A stretch of DNA of 64,000 nucleotides from JAEUKH01 sp964447205 (GCA_964447205.1 CAYUSB010000007.1:62001-126000); one strand, 5' to 3'. Shown: positions 52,265-61,268, counted from the stretch's first letter. Numbers and translations are program-made. Notes: generated by a model from the sequence alone, not told the origin.

Positions 52265-53033
52265 CCGGCGAAGGAGCATTTGGGGGGTTGGGGTGATGTT
52301 GGCCGTGGTAGCCCTGGGCGGGGCCTGCAAGGGCCGCAGGGCGGGCGAAGGGACCGGGACCGGGCCGGAGGAGGGATCGCGCCCGGAAGGGGCCGTCCTG
52401 GGGCCTGAGGTGCCCTTCGAGGTGCGGCCCGAGAGCCTCGACGTGGTGTTCACCTGGTTTGACGCCGAGGGAGGGGCTCACACGGCGGGTCGGGTGGACG
52501 AGGTCCCGGTGGAGCGCCGGGGGGCTGTGCGCGTCGATCCGTCCCGGCCCGAGCTTCGGCGGCCGGGGTGGGTGTACGTGGCCGACCTGCGGCGGCCGGG
52601 GAGTGACGGGAGCTTTGCGGTTCAGTCGGTGCGGGCGGAGGTGTTGGCCCAGCGGGTGATGGCCCAGGCGGGGCACACCGAGCCCCTGGGGACGCAGCCT
52701 CCGGCTCCCGTGGCGGGCCCTGCGGCGGGGCAGGGGGCGGTGGCCCAGGCGGGGGCGGGAGACGCCGCGGTGGCGGGGCAGTCCTCGGTGATCGTGTACG
52801 GGGCCTCGTGGTGCAGCGCGTGCCACCAGGCGGCGGCCTACCTGCGCCAGCGGCACGTGGCCTTCGTCGAGAAGGACATCGAGCAGGACCCTGCGGCGGC
52901 CCGGGAGATGGCCGAGAAGGCCCAGCGGGCCGGGGTTCCGACGGGGTCGATCCCCATCCTCGACGTGCGCGGAACGATCCTGCGCGGGTTTTCGCCTCCG
53001 GCCATCGAGGCGGCCCTGCAGGCGGGGGGATAA
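52257..53033 (+). CDS. Glutaredoxin-like lipoprotein
   Basis: The protein has 258 residues, overlapping the ABC-F gene by eight bases. The N-terminus (MTDRRRSIWGVGVMLAVVALGGACKG) is a lipoprotein signal with a GGAC lipobox. An unassigned beta-rich part follows (FEVRPESLDVVFTWFDAEGG, GWVYVADLRR), then an Ala/Gly/Gln linker. Residues about 178-255 are a glutaredoxin fold: VIVYGASWCSACHQAAAYLRQRHVAFVEKDIEQDP with CSAC at 186-189, and the cis-proline loop TGSIPILDVRG. It probably acts as an envelope thiol-disulfide protein. Its target is unknown. Confidence 0.85.
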   Translation: MTDRRRSIWGVGVMLAVVALGGACKGRRAGEGTGTGPEEGSRPEGAVLGPEVPFEVRPESLDVVFTWFDAEGGAHTAGRVDEVPVERRGAVRVDPSRPELRRPGWVYVADLRRPGSDGSFAVQSVRAEVLAQRVMAQAGHTEPLGTQPPAPVAGPAAGQGAVAQAGAGDAAVAGQSSVIVYGASWCSACHQAAAYLRQRHVAFVEKDIEQDPAAAREMAEKAQRAGVPTGSIPILDVRGTILRGFSPPAIEAALQAGG

Positions 53034-53037
53034 GGCC

Positions 53038-53805
53038 CTACGGGGCAGCCGGGGAGAGGGCGATCTCGAACATCGCGGGCCAGAGTTTTCCCGTCACGAG
53101 GAGGCGCCGGGTGGCGGGGTCGTAGGCGATCCCGTTGAGCACGGCCTCGGGCTCGGTGAGGCCGAGGGAGGTGCGCGAGAAGGGCAGGTCGATCCAGGCC
53201 ACGACGTGGCCCGAGGCGAGGTCGATGCGGGCGATGCGGTCGCTGTGCCAGACGTTGGCGAGGAGGGCCCCGTCCATCCACTCCAGCTCGTTGAGCTGGT
53301 CGACCGGGGAGCCCGCGTCGGTGACACGCACCCGGCGGCGTTCGGCGAAGGTGTCGGGGTCGAGGAGGCGCAGGGTGTCGGTTCCGTCGCTCAGGATGAG
53401 GGAGCGGCCGTCGTGGGTGAGGCCCCAGCCCTCGCCGGGGTAGGTGTGGGTGGTGAGGAGATCGAGGGTGGCGGCGTCGTACACGAAGCACGTGTGGGTC
53501 TGGTAGGTGAGCTGAAACACACGGCCTCCGAGCACGGTCAGCCCCTCGGCGAAGTGGTCGTCGGACACGTCCCGCCGACGCAGGATGGCGCCCGTGGCGG
53601 GGTCGATCACCCGCACCGACGAGCGCCCGCGGAGGCCCGTGCTCTCGTAGAGGAGGCTCCCGTGAAAGGCGAGCCCCTGGGTGAAGGCGTCGGTCGCGTG
53701 GGGAATGCGGCGCACGACACGGGCGGTATAGCGGGTCGGCGCGGCGGCGGGCGGTCGGGCGCTGGCGCAGCTTGATGCGACGAGGGCGGCGAGGATCAGG
53801 CGCAC
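53038..53805 (-). CDS. Glutamine cyclotransferase-like lipoprotein
   Basis: The protein has 255 residues from the GTG at 53805 (VRLILAALVASSCASARP), which begins a short lipoprotein signal with lipobox ASSC; longer upstream reading lacks such a signal. A five-bladed propeller matches glutaminyl-peptide cyclotransferase of the plant/bacterial type, which forms N-terminal pyroglutamate: RIPHATDAFTQGLAFHGSLLYESTGLRGRSSVRVIDPATG, HFAEGLTVLGGRVFQLTYQTHTCFVYDAATL, YPGEGWGLTHDGRSLILSDGTDTLR, ELEWMDGALLANVWHSDRIARID and LNGIAYDPATRRLLVTGKLWP. These blades keep the conserved Glu and Asn residues. Convergent with the glutaredoxin-like gene, four bases apart. Confidence 0.88.
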   Translation of the reverse strand: MRLILAALVASSCASARPPAAAPTRYTARVVRRIPHATDAFTQGLAFHGSLLYESTGLRGRSSVRVIDPATGAILRRRDVSDDHFAEGLTVLGGRVFQLTYQTHTCFVYDAATLDLLTTHTYPGEGWGLTHDGRSLILSDGTDTLRLLDPDTFAERRRVRVTDAGSPVDQLNELEWMDGALLANVWHSDRIARIDLASGHVVAWIDLPFSRTSLGLTEPEAVLNGIAYDPATRRLLVTGKLWPAMFEIALSPAAP

Positions 53806-53908
53806 GGTGGGTGTATGCGTGTGGCCGCGGGGGTGGGCGTCATGGACGGCGACCCTACCGCGGGCCGGGCCTCCGTCGTAGGGCGGGACGGCGTGATAGG
53901 TTCTGCCG

Positions 53909-54301
53909 ATGAGCGCTCTGCACCCGTGCCCTTCTTGCGCCCGCCATGTACGGGCCGACGCGATCGAGTGTCCGTTCTGTGGGGTCGCGCGGGAGGCCAT
54001 GGCGGAGGCTGTCCCGGGCTTTCCGCGGGCGTCTCGGGCGGTGCTCTTCTCCCTTGGCGCGTCGCTCGCCCTCGTGGCGGGGGTCGGGGCGATCGGGTCG
54101 ACCGCGTACGCCGACACCCACGAGGCCGTCTCGATGGTGCCGCAGTACGGGGCCCCGTCGGACTATCAGCCGCCGCCGCCGCCTGATCCGCCTGCGACGC
54201 CTGTTCCGCAGCCGGATGCGGGGACTGCGCCGGGCGGCGACGGAGGAGTGCGTCGTGCGCGGAGGTGTGCGGCGGGCGCGGAAGACGGCCACGACCAGTA
54301 G
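53909..54301 (+). CDS. Zinc-ribbon single-pass membrane protein
   Basis: The protein has 130 residues. It starts MSALHPCPSCARHVRADAIECPFCG, a zinc ribbon with CPSC and CPFC. A linker leads to one transmembrane helix (AVLFSLGASLALVAGVGAIGSTAYA), then a Pro/Asp/Ala tail (PPPPPDPPATPVPQPDAG), probably outside. The C-terminus ends near a dispersed repeat. Such zinc-ribbon/TM proteins recur in myxobacteria, but no function is known to me. Confidence 0.7.
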   Translation: MSALHPCPSCARHVRADAIECPFCGVAREAMAEAVPGFPRASRAVLFSLGASLALVAGVGAIGSTAYADTHEAVSMVPQYGAPSDYQPPPPPDPPATPVPQPDAGTAPGGDGGVRRARRCAAGAEDGHDQ

Positions 54302-54336
54302 CGGGCCGCAGGCGACGAGGGGACCGGCAGCGAAAC

Positions 54337-54382
54337 CGCAAGGGCGCAAGGGTCGCAAGGGGCCGGACGTGTTGGGGGTATC
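54337..54382. repeat. Dispersed intergenic repeat, copy 1
   Basis: A GCAAGGGC-rich sequence (three CGCAAGG units then CGGACGTG and TGGGGG) lies between the zinc-ribbon gene and the helicase gene. A nearly matching copy is at 60269-60316. Confidence 0.75.
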
Positions 54383-54388
54383 GGACCG

Positions 54389-57300
54389 ATGAAGGTCGCC
54401 GCCCGTACACGGGCCGCTGGCGATACGCCGGGTGAGTCTGTCCCCGCACCCGGAGTTGGGGTACCACCGGCCTCGCCCGTGTCGACCCCCCGCGTCCCGC
54501 TCGATGCCTTGCGTTACGGTCTGCGGGCCCTGGAGGAGATGGCCCGGGCCGAGGCGAGCGTGCCTATCCCGCGCCCCAACGCGGGGCCGACCTTTGCGCC
54601 GCCGCCGTACGTGCAGCCGCCTGCCCGGGACGGAGCCGCCCTGTCGCTGCGGCTCTTCGCCGAGGGCCCTGACGACGCCACGGACTTCGTCTTGGGGCGC
54701 GCAGAGTCCTGGGTGTGTGACCCCGTTCCGGCGCGGGCCGAGAGCTTCTTTGCGGCCCACGTGGCGGCGATGGTGCGGGGCGACGACGAGGCCGTGCTCG
54801 TGGGGTTTCCGCTGGTGACCTGGGTGCACGAGGGGCAACGCCGCACGGCCCCCCTCCTCTACTGGAGCGGAGCCCGTCCCACCTGGCACGACGCCGCGGG
54901 CCCGTGGCGACCGCCTCCCTACGCGAAGCCCGGGGCCGCCCTCGAGTTGCCCACGTCATTGAGCCTCCACGCGCCCGAGACCGACGCCGAGGGCCCGGTC
55001 TGGGAGCTTCACACAGGCCTGTGGCGGCTCCTCCTCGAACTCGACGGGCAGGGCCTCGCCGGGCTCGTCGAGACGGCCCAGCACGGAGTCGGGGCCCTCG
55101 TCGGAGCCGCCGTGCAGTGGCTCTCCCACGGCCCGGCAGAGATCGCCGACGAGCCCACCCCCGAAGCCGGGCCGCTCTCGCGCGAGACGGTGTGCGCCCT
55201 GGTCGACGCCGTACGAACGCGGGCCGCGGGGCGCCGTGGGCTCCAGGTGCATCCGCACGGGATGGCCATGCTCCTGCCGCGGGGCGACCCGACGAGCGGG
55301 CTGCGGGCCGAGCTGGCCACCCTCTGCAGGGCCCCTGCGCCGCGTCGTGGGCCCCTGGGGGTGTTTCTCGGGCTGTCTCCCGCCCCGGCTGCGCGCGGGC
55401 CCCTGTGGAGCCACGGAGCCGCCGCCCCGACGCCCTCCCAGACCGCCGCGGCCCAGTCCCTGGAGGGATCGAACGACCTGGTCGCCCTCTGCGGTCCGCC
55501 CGGCTGCGGCAAGACCACCCTCCTGCATCACCTCGCGGCCCAGACCCTCGTGGCCCGCGCCCTCGACGAGACGTGGGCCCGTCCCCCGTCCCCGGCCACC
55601 CCGTGGGGGCTCGTGGTGACCAGCACCAACAACGCCGCCGTCGATCACGCCCTCGCGCCCTTCGTGACGGGTCGCGACCTCCCCGTGGGGCTCCGTCTTG
55701 GCAACCGCCGAACCCTCGCCGAGGCCACCGCCCACACCCTGCGGGCGGCCTGCGAGATGCTCTTGCGGGACGAGGGCCCGACCCTCGCCTCGGCCCGGGC
55801 GGACTTCGAGGCCTTGTGTGTTCCAGTGCGGGCGTATCTCCGTGGGGCGGAGGCCCGACAGCGCACGCGGGCTCAGCAACAGCACGAGACCGAGCGGCTT
55901 CGGACACGGCTCCAGCGGCTCTCGATTGAGCTCGCCGGCCCACTACCCGAGGTCGACGAGAACATCCGGCCCGAGCGGGTCGGCGACGTCCGCGGGTCGT
56001 TGGTGGCCCACGCCGAGGCCGCTCTGCGGGTGGCACCCATTCACCTCACGGGGCCCCGGGCCTCGACCGCGCGGGCACGCGAGAAATGGGCGCGGGCCAA
56101 CCTCAAACGGGGGCGCGTGATCGGGCCGATGCTGGCGGCGTTGGGGATGGAGGTTCCGTATGAGGACCTGCGGCCGGACGAGGACGTTGTCACGGCCCTG
56201 GAAGCCCAGTACGCCGCGATGCAACGCACCCTGGAGGCCCTCGACCGGGTCGAGCGGGCCCTGCGTGCCCCCGCCCGACAGCGCGAGCGCGACCGCATCG
56301 AGGCCCAACTCGCCGCCCTCACCCACCCCGGGCACGAAGACCTCCCGCCGCCGCCCGACCCGGCCCGCGTCGAGGCGGCTCTCGTGCTGCGCGACGCCTG
56401 GGCCCGGGCGCACCGCAAGGCGCTCCTCGCCCGGCTCCAGAGCGCCCTCACCCTCGTGCGCGAAGACGAAGGCCCCGCCCGCGGTCGGGCCCTGTCCGAA
56501 GTGCTCGCCTCACTCTCCGGGCTCTTTCCCCTCGTTGGCTGCACGCTCTTGTCGATGCGGGCTTCGTTCGCGCTCGATCCCGGGGTCATCGACCGGCTGG
56601 TGATCGACGAGGCCGGGCAGTGCGCCCCCATCTACGCGGTGCCCGCCCTGGCCCGTGCAAAACGCGCCCTGGTGACGGGCGATGTGGCCCAGTTGCCGCC
56701 GGTCTACACCCTCGACATGCGCCTCGACGCGCGCATCGCCGAGGGCCTCGATCCCGCGGCCACGGAGCCGTTTCGGATGGGCTCGGCGGCGACCTCGTCG
56801 GCCCAGGCGGTGGCCGAGGCCCGGGCCGACGAGCCGCGGGCCCTGACGGAGCACTTCCGTTCGCAGCCGGCCATCGTGGCCCTGGCGTCGTGCTGGAGCG
56901 GTCACACCCTCGACGTTCGGACGCCCCCGCGCTCGATGGCGTCGGTCTCGCCGCGGCTCAACCGCGCGGTGCGTGTGGTGGATGTCGCGGGCACGGGCGA
57001 ACGGGCTCCCGAAGGCATCGTGAACGCGGCCGAGGTGGGTCGGGTGGTGGCCCTGGTGGAGGCGCTCTTGCGCGACGGGGTCGAGGCCCGCGACGTCGCC
57101 GTGCTCTCGCCCTTCGTCGGGCAGAGCCTGCGCATCGAGCGGATGCTCCAGCAGCGCGGGGTTGTTCATGCCGAGGGGGTTCTGGTGCGTACGGTGCACA
57201 AGCTCCAGGGGGGCGAGCGGCGGGTGGTGGTGTTCTCCGTGACCGCGACGGCGCCGATGCATCTGCGCTGGCTGGCCGCGCGGCCGCACCTGCTCCATGT

Positions 57301-57400
57301 GGCCACGAGCCGCGCCCAGGATCACCTCGTGGTCTTCCTCGACGCCACCCACGCCCGGCACGAACCGGGCCTCGGCCCCCTGGTGGCGCTGGCGCGGTAG
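54389..57400 (+). CDS. Superfamily 1 (UPF1/DNA2-like) helicase
   Basis: The protein has 1003 residues. Residues 1-350 are a poorly conserved N-terminal region (VCDPVPARAESFFAAHVAAMVRGDDEAVLVGFPLVTW). The helicase core has Walker A GPPGCGKT at 369-376, TSTNNAAVDHAL, then a long insert of helices (about 450-680) before DEAGQ at 740-744 (Walker B), LVTGDVAQLPPV, LTEHFRSQPAIVAL, DVAVLSPFVGQSLRIERMLQ, RTVHKLQGGERRVVVFSVT and HVATSRAQDHLVVF. This order matches AAA_11/AAA_12-type SF1B helicases, which unwind RNA or DNA 5' to 3'. No nuclease motif was seen. Substrate is unknown; stand-alone members occur in repair and in defence loci. The ATG at 54389 directly follows the dispersed repeat. Confidence 0.88.
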   Translation: MKVAARTRAAGDTPGESVPAPGVGVPPASPVSTPRVPLDALRYGLRALEEMARAEASVPIPRPNAGPTFAPPPYVQPPARDGAALSLRLFAEGPDDATDFVLGRAESWVCDPVPARAESFFAAHVAAMVRGDDEAVLVGFPLVTWVHEGQRRTAPLLYWSGARPTWHDAAGPWRPPPYAKPGAALELPTSLSLHAPETDAEGPVWELHTGLWRLLLELDGQGLAGLVETAQHGVGALVGAAVQWLSHGPAEIADEPTPEAGPLSRETVCALVDAVRTRAAGRRGLQVHPHGMAMLLPRGDPTSGLRAELATLCRAPAPRRGPLGVFLGLSPAPAARGPLWSHGAAAPTPSQTAAAQSLEGSNDLVALCGPPGCGKTTLLHHLAAQTLVARALDETWARPPSPATPWGLVVTSTNNAAVDHALAPFVTGRDLPVGLRLGNRRTLAEATAHTLRAACEMLLRDEGPTLASARADFEALCVPVRAYLRGAEARQRTRAQQQHETERLRTRLQRLSIELAGPLPEVDENIRPERVGDVRGSLVAHAEAALRVAPIHLTGPRASTARAREKWARANLKRGRVIGPMLAALGMEVPYEDLRPDEDVVTALEAQYAAMQRTLEALDRVERALRAPARQRERDRIEAQLAALTHPGHEDLPPPPDPARVEAALVLRDAWARAHRKALLARLQSALTLVREDEGPARGRALSEVLASLSGLFPLVGCTLLSMRASFALDPGVIDRLVIDEAGQCAPIYAVPALARAKRALVTGDVAQLPPVYTLDMRLDARIAEGLDPAATEPFRMGSAATSSAQAVAEARADEPRALTEHFRSQPAIVALASCWSGHTLDVRTPPRSMASVSPRLNRAVRVVDVAGTGERAPEGIVNAAEVGRVVALVEALLRDGVEARDVAVLSPFVGQSLRIERMLQQRGVVHAEGVLVRTVHKLQGGERRVVVFSVTATAPMHLRWLAARPHLLHVATSRAQDHLVVFLDATHARHEPGLGPLVALAR

Positions 57401-57494
57401 TCTCCACGGGCCCCTCCGGCGCTGTGGTAACCTCCGCCGCGATGGGGCCGAGGAGTCAGCGCTGTAGCGGTACACAAGCGGGTGCGGCACCCCG

Positions 57495-58328
57495 ATGACC
57501 CGCATCGTGCAGATCTCCGACACCCACTTCGGCACGGAGGTGCCCGACGTCGTCGAGGCCCTCCTCGCCCTGACCCGGGCCCACTCCCCCGACCTCCTGG
57601 TGCTCTCGGGGGACATCACGCAGCGGGCCCGCCCGCGCGAGTTTGCCGCCGCGCGGGCCTTCGTACAGCGCATCGCCCCACCCAACGTGCTCGTGCTCCC
57701 TGGCAACCACGACATCCCCCTCTTCAACCTCGTCCTGCGCGTCTTCGCGCCCTACGCCAACTACGCCGCGTGCTTCGGCGAGGACCTCGAGCCGTCGTTT
57801 GAATCCGACGACCTCATGGTGCTCGGCGTCAACACCACCCGGGCCTGGCAGCACATCGACGGCTACGTGTCCGCGGAGCAGGTCGAGCGCGTGTGCGCGC
57901 GCCTCGGTCGGGCCCGCCCCGAACAGCTCCGCGTGGTAGTCACCCACCAGCCCCTCCACGTGAGCCGCCCGCAAGACCGCAAGGACATCCTCCGCGGCCA
58001 CGCGCGGGCGCTCCCCGCGTGGAGCGCGGCCGGCGCAGACGTCGTGCTGGGCGGGCACATCCACCTCCCGCAGGTCCACGCGATGAGGGCTCTGCGCCCC
58101 GATCTGCCGCGCGCAATGTGGTGCGTCCAGGCGGGCACCGCCACCTCGTCGCGGGTGCGCTGGGAGGCCCCCAACTCAGTCAACCTCCTCCTCTACGAAC
58201 GACCGGTCGGGCCCGCAGCGGCGCTGCGCTGCACCGTGGAGCGATGGGACTATGACGTAGGCGCGCGACGGTTTGTCCCGGTCGAGTCCCACGACCTCCC
58301 TCTCGACCGAACGGCCCCTACGCGCTGA
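57495..58328 (+). CDS. Metallophosphoesterase (calcineurin-like)
   Basis: The protein has 277 residues and no signal peptide, so it is probably cytoplasmic. Metal ligands follow the family order: ISDTHFGTE, LVLSGDITQRARPREF, VLPGNHDIPLFN, VVVTHQPLHV and LGGHIHLPQVH. This DxH...GD...GNHD...H...GHxH set supports a dinuclear metal active site hydrolysing phosphomonoesters or diesters such as cyclic nucleotides; the substrate cannot be read. It is 94 bases after the helicase and 43 bases before the lipid kinase, on the same strand; cotranscription with the kinase is plausible. Confidence 0.9.
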   Translation: MTRIVQISDTHFGTEVPDVVEALLALTRAHSPDLLVLSGDITQRARPREFAAARAFVQRIAPPNVLVLPGNHDIPLFNLVLRVFAPYANYAACFGEDLEPSFESDDLMVLGVNTTRAWQHIDGYVSAEQVERVCARLGRARPEQLRVVVTHQPLHVSRPQDRKDILRGHARALPAWSAAGADVVLGGHIHLPQVHAMRALRPDLPRAMWCVQAGTATSSRVRWEAPNSVNLLLYERPVGPAAALRCTVERWDYDVGARRFVPVESHDLPLDRTAPTR

Positions 58329-58371
58329 CGATCGCGGCGGTCGGCCATCGGGCGGCGTGGGATGATACACC

Positions 58372-59274
58372 ATGGCCTTTGCGACCTTGATCCACAGCCC
58401 CGGCGGAGGCAGCGCGCGCGAAGAAGACCTGGAGCGCGCACGCGAGCTCCTGTCGGCGGGGTTCGAGCTCGAGGTCCTGCGGGCCTCGGACGAGGCTTCG
58501 CCCGTCGTGTTGGCCGAGCGGGCGATCGCGGCGGGGTCCAGGCTCCTCATCGCCTCGGGCGGCGACGGCACCGTCTCGGCCGTCGGCGGGTCCCTCGTGG
58601 GCGTGCCCGGCGCGACCCTGGGCATCCTGCCGCGCGGCACGGCCAACTCCATCGCGGGCCACCTCGGCGTCCCCCGCGACGTCGACGCGGGCTGCGCGGT
58701 CATCCTCGCGGGCCACACGCGGGTGATCGACACGGCGACGGTCAACGGCCGCCCGATGCTGCTGATGGCCAGCATCGGGGTGCACGCCGAGGCCATCACC
58801 GGGGTCGACCCCGCACGCAAGGCGGCCCTGGGGGTGCTCGCCTATGTGCTCGAAGGCGTCGAGCGGATGATCGAGGGGTCGCAGTTTGAGGTCACCGTCG
58901 AGGCCAACGGCCATCGGGCTACGGTCCTGGCCAACGCCGTCACCGTCGCCAACATCGCGCGGGCCACCGCCCTGCTCGCCCAGGGCCCGGCGACCATCGA
59001 GGCCGACGACGGCAGGCTCGGCGTCACCCTGGTCGCCACCGAGGGCTTCCTCGACGCCGTGGCCACCGCCGCCCACCTCGCCGCGAGCGCGCTCTTCCAC
59101 TACGACGCCGACCGCGCCAACGTGGGCCACTTTCAGGCCCGCGAGGTCCGCGTCGAGACCCGCGAGCCCCGGCGGGTGATGGTCGACGGCGAGGACGCCC
59201 TCGCCACCCCCATCACCGTACGCAGCGTGCCGGGCAGCCTGCGGGTGCTGGTTCCGGCCGAGGCGGACGGATAG
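58372..59274 (+). CDS. Diacylglycerol kinase-family lipid kinase
   Basis: The protein has 300 residues, the usual size. The catalytic domain has HSPGGGSA near the start, GGDGT at residues 63-67, the nucleotide-loop ILPRGTANSIAGHLGVP with GTAN, and a C-terminal beta-sandwich (DDGRLGVTLVATEGFLDA, HFQAREVRVETREPRRVMVDGED) where VDGE is the metal/ATP site. Such enzymes phosphorylate diacylglycerol, ceramide-like lipids or phosphatidylglycerol-related lipids. A TATA-like GATACA sits just before the ATG, suggesting a very short leader. Exact lipid not known. Confidence 0.9.
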   Translation: MAFATLIHSPGGGSAREEDLERARELLSAGFELEVLRASDEASPVVLAERAIAAGSRLLIASGGDGTVSAVGGSLVGVPGATLGILPRGTANSIAGHLGVPRDVDAGCAVILAGHTRVIDTATVNGRPMLLMASIGVHAEAITGVDPARKAALGVLAYVLEGVERMIEGSQFEVTVEANGHRATVLANAVTVANIARATALLAQGPATIEADDGRLGVTLVATEGFLDAVATAAHLAASALFHYDADRANVGHFQAREVRVETREPRRVMVDGEDALATPITVRSVPGSLRVLVPAEADG

Positions 59275-59309
59275 CCGCGGCTGCTCGGAGCGACCCCTTG
59301 CGGCCTGCC

Positions 59310-59323
59310 CTGCACAGGTGCAG
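59310..59323. promoter_or_regulatory. Palindrome upstream of LysR gene (candidate operator)
   Basis: CTGCAC-AG-GTGCAG is a perfect 6-bp inverted repeat starting 25 bases before the ATG of the LysR gene at 59335. LysR proteins often bind such dyads to regulate themselves. CCCTGCAC is shared with elements upstream of two minus-strand genes at 61332-61347 and 63792-63807. Confidence 0.45.
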
Positions 59324-59334
59324 CATCGGGATGT

Positions 59335-60231
59335 ATGGATGCAGCCACCCCAGGCCTCGAGTGGAGCGACCTCGCGCAGCTCCTGGCTGTCCGCCGCGCG
59401 GGCTCGCTGGCAGGCGCGGCGCGGGCCCTCGGGGTGGACGCGACCACGGTGGGCCGGAGGCTCAAGGCCCTGGAGGACGCCCTGCACGTGTCGCTCGTCA
59501 AGCGCGATGCGCGGTCTCTGGGGCTCACCGACGCGGGCGCGGCCCTCGCCGACGTGGCCGAGGCGACCGAGCGGGGCATCGCCGACGTGCGGCGCCGGGT
59601 GGCCATCGAGGACGAGGCCCCGCAGGGGGCCGTGCGGCTGACCACCCTCGAGGTGCTGGCGTCGCGCTTCGTTGCCCCGGCCCTGCCGCAGCTCCGTGCC
59701 CGGCACCCGGGGCTGCTCCTGGAGATCGACACCAGCCCGAAGGTGCGCGACCTGGCGCGCGGCGAAGCCGACCTCGCGCTGCGCCTGACGCGCCCCGAGG
59801 AGCCCGGCCTCGTGCGGCGGAGCCTCGGGTCCATCGCCCTGTCGGCCTGGGTGGCCCCGGCATGGACCCAGGGCCGCCGCAGGCTCAGCCGCGCGGCGCT
59901 GCGCGAGATCCCGCAGGTGCTCTACGGGCTGCGTTACGCCGTGTCGGAGGTCGACTGGCTGCGGCTTCGGCTGCCCGACGCCCCGGTGGCCTTGCGCACC
60001 GACAGCGTGTCGACGGCCCTCGAGGCCGTACGGGCCGGGGCGGGCCTGGGGCTCCTGCCCGACGCCCTCGCCGAGGGGCTCGTGCGGGTGGAGCTCGACG
60101 CCACGCCGCCGCCGCGGGGCGTGTGGCTGGCGATGCACCCGACCAGCGCCCGGGTGCCGCGGGTGAAGACCGTCGTACGTTTTCTGGCCGAGGCCTTCGC
60201 CGGGGTGCGGCTCCCGCGGGGGGGGGCGTAG
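59335..60231 (+). CDS. LysR-family transcriptional regulator
   Basis: The protein has 298 residues. The N-terminal winged helix is clear: LAQLLAVRRAGSLAGAARALGVDATTVGRRLKALEDALHVSLVKRDARSLGLTDAG. The effector-binding domain follows (VLASRFVAPALPQLRARHPGLLLEIDTSPKVRDLARGEADLALRL), with GLGLLPDALAE near its end. LysR proteins form tetramers and usually control adjacent or own genes with a small-molecule inducer. It converges with the alpha/beta hydrolase gene. A palindrome just upstream may be its own site. Inducer unknown. Confidence 0.9.
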   Translation: MDAATPGLEWSDLAQLLAVRRAGSLAGAARALGVDATTVGRRLKALEDALHVSLVKRDARSLGLTDAGAALADVAEATERGIADVRRRVAIEDEAPQGAVRLTTLEVLASRFVAPALPQLRARHPGLLLEIDTSPKVRDLARGEADLALRLTRPEEPGLVRRSLGSIALSAWVAPAWTQGRRRLSRAALREIPQVLYGLRYAVSEVDWLRLRLPDAPVALRTDSVSTALEAVRAGAGLGLLPDALAEGLVRVELDATPPPRGVWLAMHPTSARVPRVKTVVRFLAEAFAGVRLPRGGA

Positions 60232-60268
60232 GCGCCGAGGGGCACGAGGGCACGAATTCGAAGAGAGC

Positions 60269-60316
60269 CGCCAGGGCGCAAGGGGCGCAAGGGGGCGCGG
60301 ACGTGATGGGGGGATC
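60269..60316. repeat. Dispersed intergenic repeat, copy 2
   Basis: Matches the copy at 54337-54382 with a few changes (CGCAAGGGGCGCAAGGGGG core, then GCGGACGTG and TGGGGGGATC). It ends exactly at the stop of the minus-strand hydrolase gene. Confidence 0.75.
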
Positions 60317-61268
60317 AGTCGCGGCCGAAGCTGAGGTCGGCGGCGAGGTCGGCGTCGGTGACGGCCCAGGGGGGCGCCGTCGGGCCGAGGCGGGCGGGGC
60401 GCCCGGCGAGGGTGTCGTCGAGCCAGCCGCGCAGCTCGGCCCACAGGGTGTCGGCGTGGTCGGGGCGGAAGAAGCCGAAGTGGCCCACACCGCGGCCGCC
60501 CAGATCGTCGGGGCGCATCCTGCGGTGCGTGAGGGCGGCGCCGGTGAGGGCCGCGAGGAAGCTCTTCACCGCGGGCAGCGGGGCGTAGGTGTCGTCGGTG
60601 AAGCTGTAGAACAGCACGGGGCGCGCGAAGCGGGCGTAGCGCGCGCGGGCCTCGGGCACCTCGTCGAGGAGATACCCGGGCCGCAAGCACCAGCGCGACC
60701 ACTCGCGGGCCACGCCGCCCGGGAGGTCTTCGCGCAGGCCCGCCCAGCCCGGGACGTACCCGTAGAGCGCGATGGCCGCGGGAAACACCGCTCCCCAGTA
60801 TGCCCCGAGGCCCACCCGGGCCGCGGTCGGCCAGTGTCCATGGTAGCCAAACTGCGCGCCCACCATCACCGCGGCGTCGACCGCGTGCAGGGCGTCGGAG
60901 AGCCCCAGGCTCTGGGCCCCGAAGGAGTGGCCCACCATCACCAGGGGTTGCGCGGGAAAGGCCGCGCGCAGGTATGCCACCGCGGCCACGGCGTCGCGCT
61001 CGCCCCAGTCGCGCAGGGTCGCGTCGTCGTCGCGCAGGGCCGGGCCGCGGGAGGCCCCGACCCCGCGGTAGTCGTACGAGAGCACACGGAATCCCTGCGA
61101 CGCGAGCCAGCCCGCGAAGCGGTCGTAGTAGCGCCGCGGGGTGGCCGTGGCCCCGTGGATCACCACGCTCGCGCGGGCTTCGCCCACCGGGGCGTGGAGC
61201 CGCGCGGCGAGCGGGCGGCCGTCGTCGGCGTGGAGCGTGAGGTCGTGGGCGGTGACGTGGATGGTCAT
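60315..61268 (-). CDS. Alpha/beta hydrolase (serine aminopeptidase-like)
   Basis: The protein has 317 residues; the ATG at 61268 begins MTIHVTAHDLTLHADDGRPLAARLHAP, the usual start for this family. The fold shows VVIHGATATPRRYYDRFAGWLASQGFRVLSYDYRGVGASRG and the nucleophile elbow GHSFG with Ser-115. An acid candidate follows FTDDTYAP, and the catalytic His is probably in GVGHFGFFR. These resemble BAAT/serine-aminopeptidase-like hydrolases of unknown substrate. No signal peptide. Its promoter region contains the palindrome GCTGCA-N4-TGCAGC at 61351-61366 and a CCCTGCACC element; both could be LysR sites. Confidence 0.85.
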   Translation of the reverse strand: MTIHVTAHDLTLHADDGRPLAARLHAPVGEARASVVIHGATATPRRYYDRFAGWLASQGFRVLSYDYRGVGASRGPALRDDDATLRDWGERDAVAAVAYLRAAFPAQPLVMVGHSFGAQSLGLSDALHAVDAAVMVGAQFGYHGHWPTAARVGLGAYWGAVFPAAIALYGYVPGWAGLREDLPGGVAREWSRWCLRPGYLLDEVPEARARYARFARPVLFYSFTDDTYAPLPAVKSFLAALTGAALTHRRMRPDDLGGRGVGHFGFFRPDHADTLWAELRGWLDDTLAGRPARLGPTAPPWAVTDADLAADLSFGRD

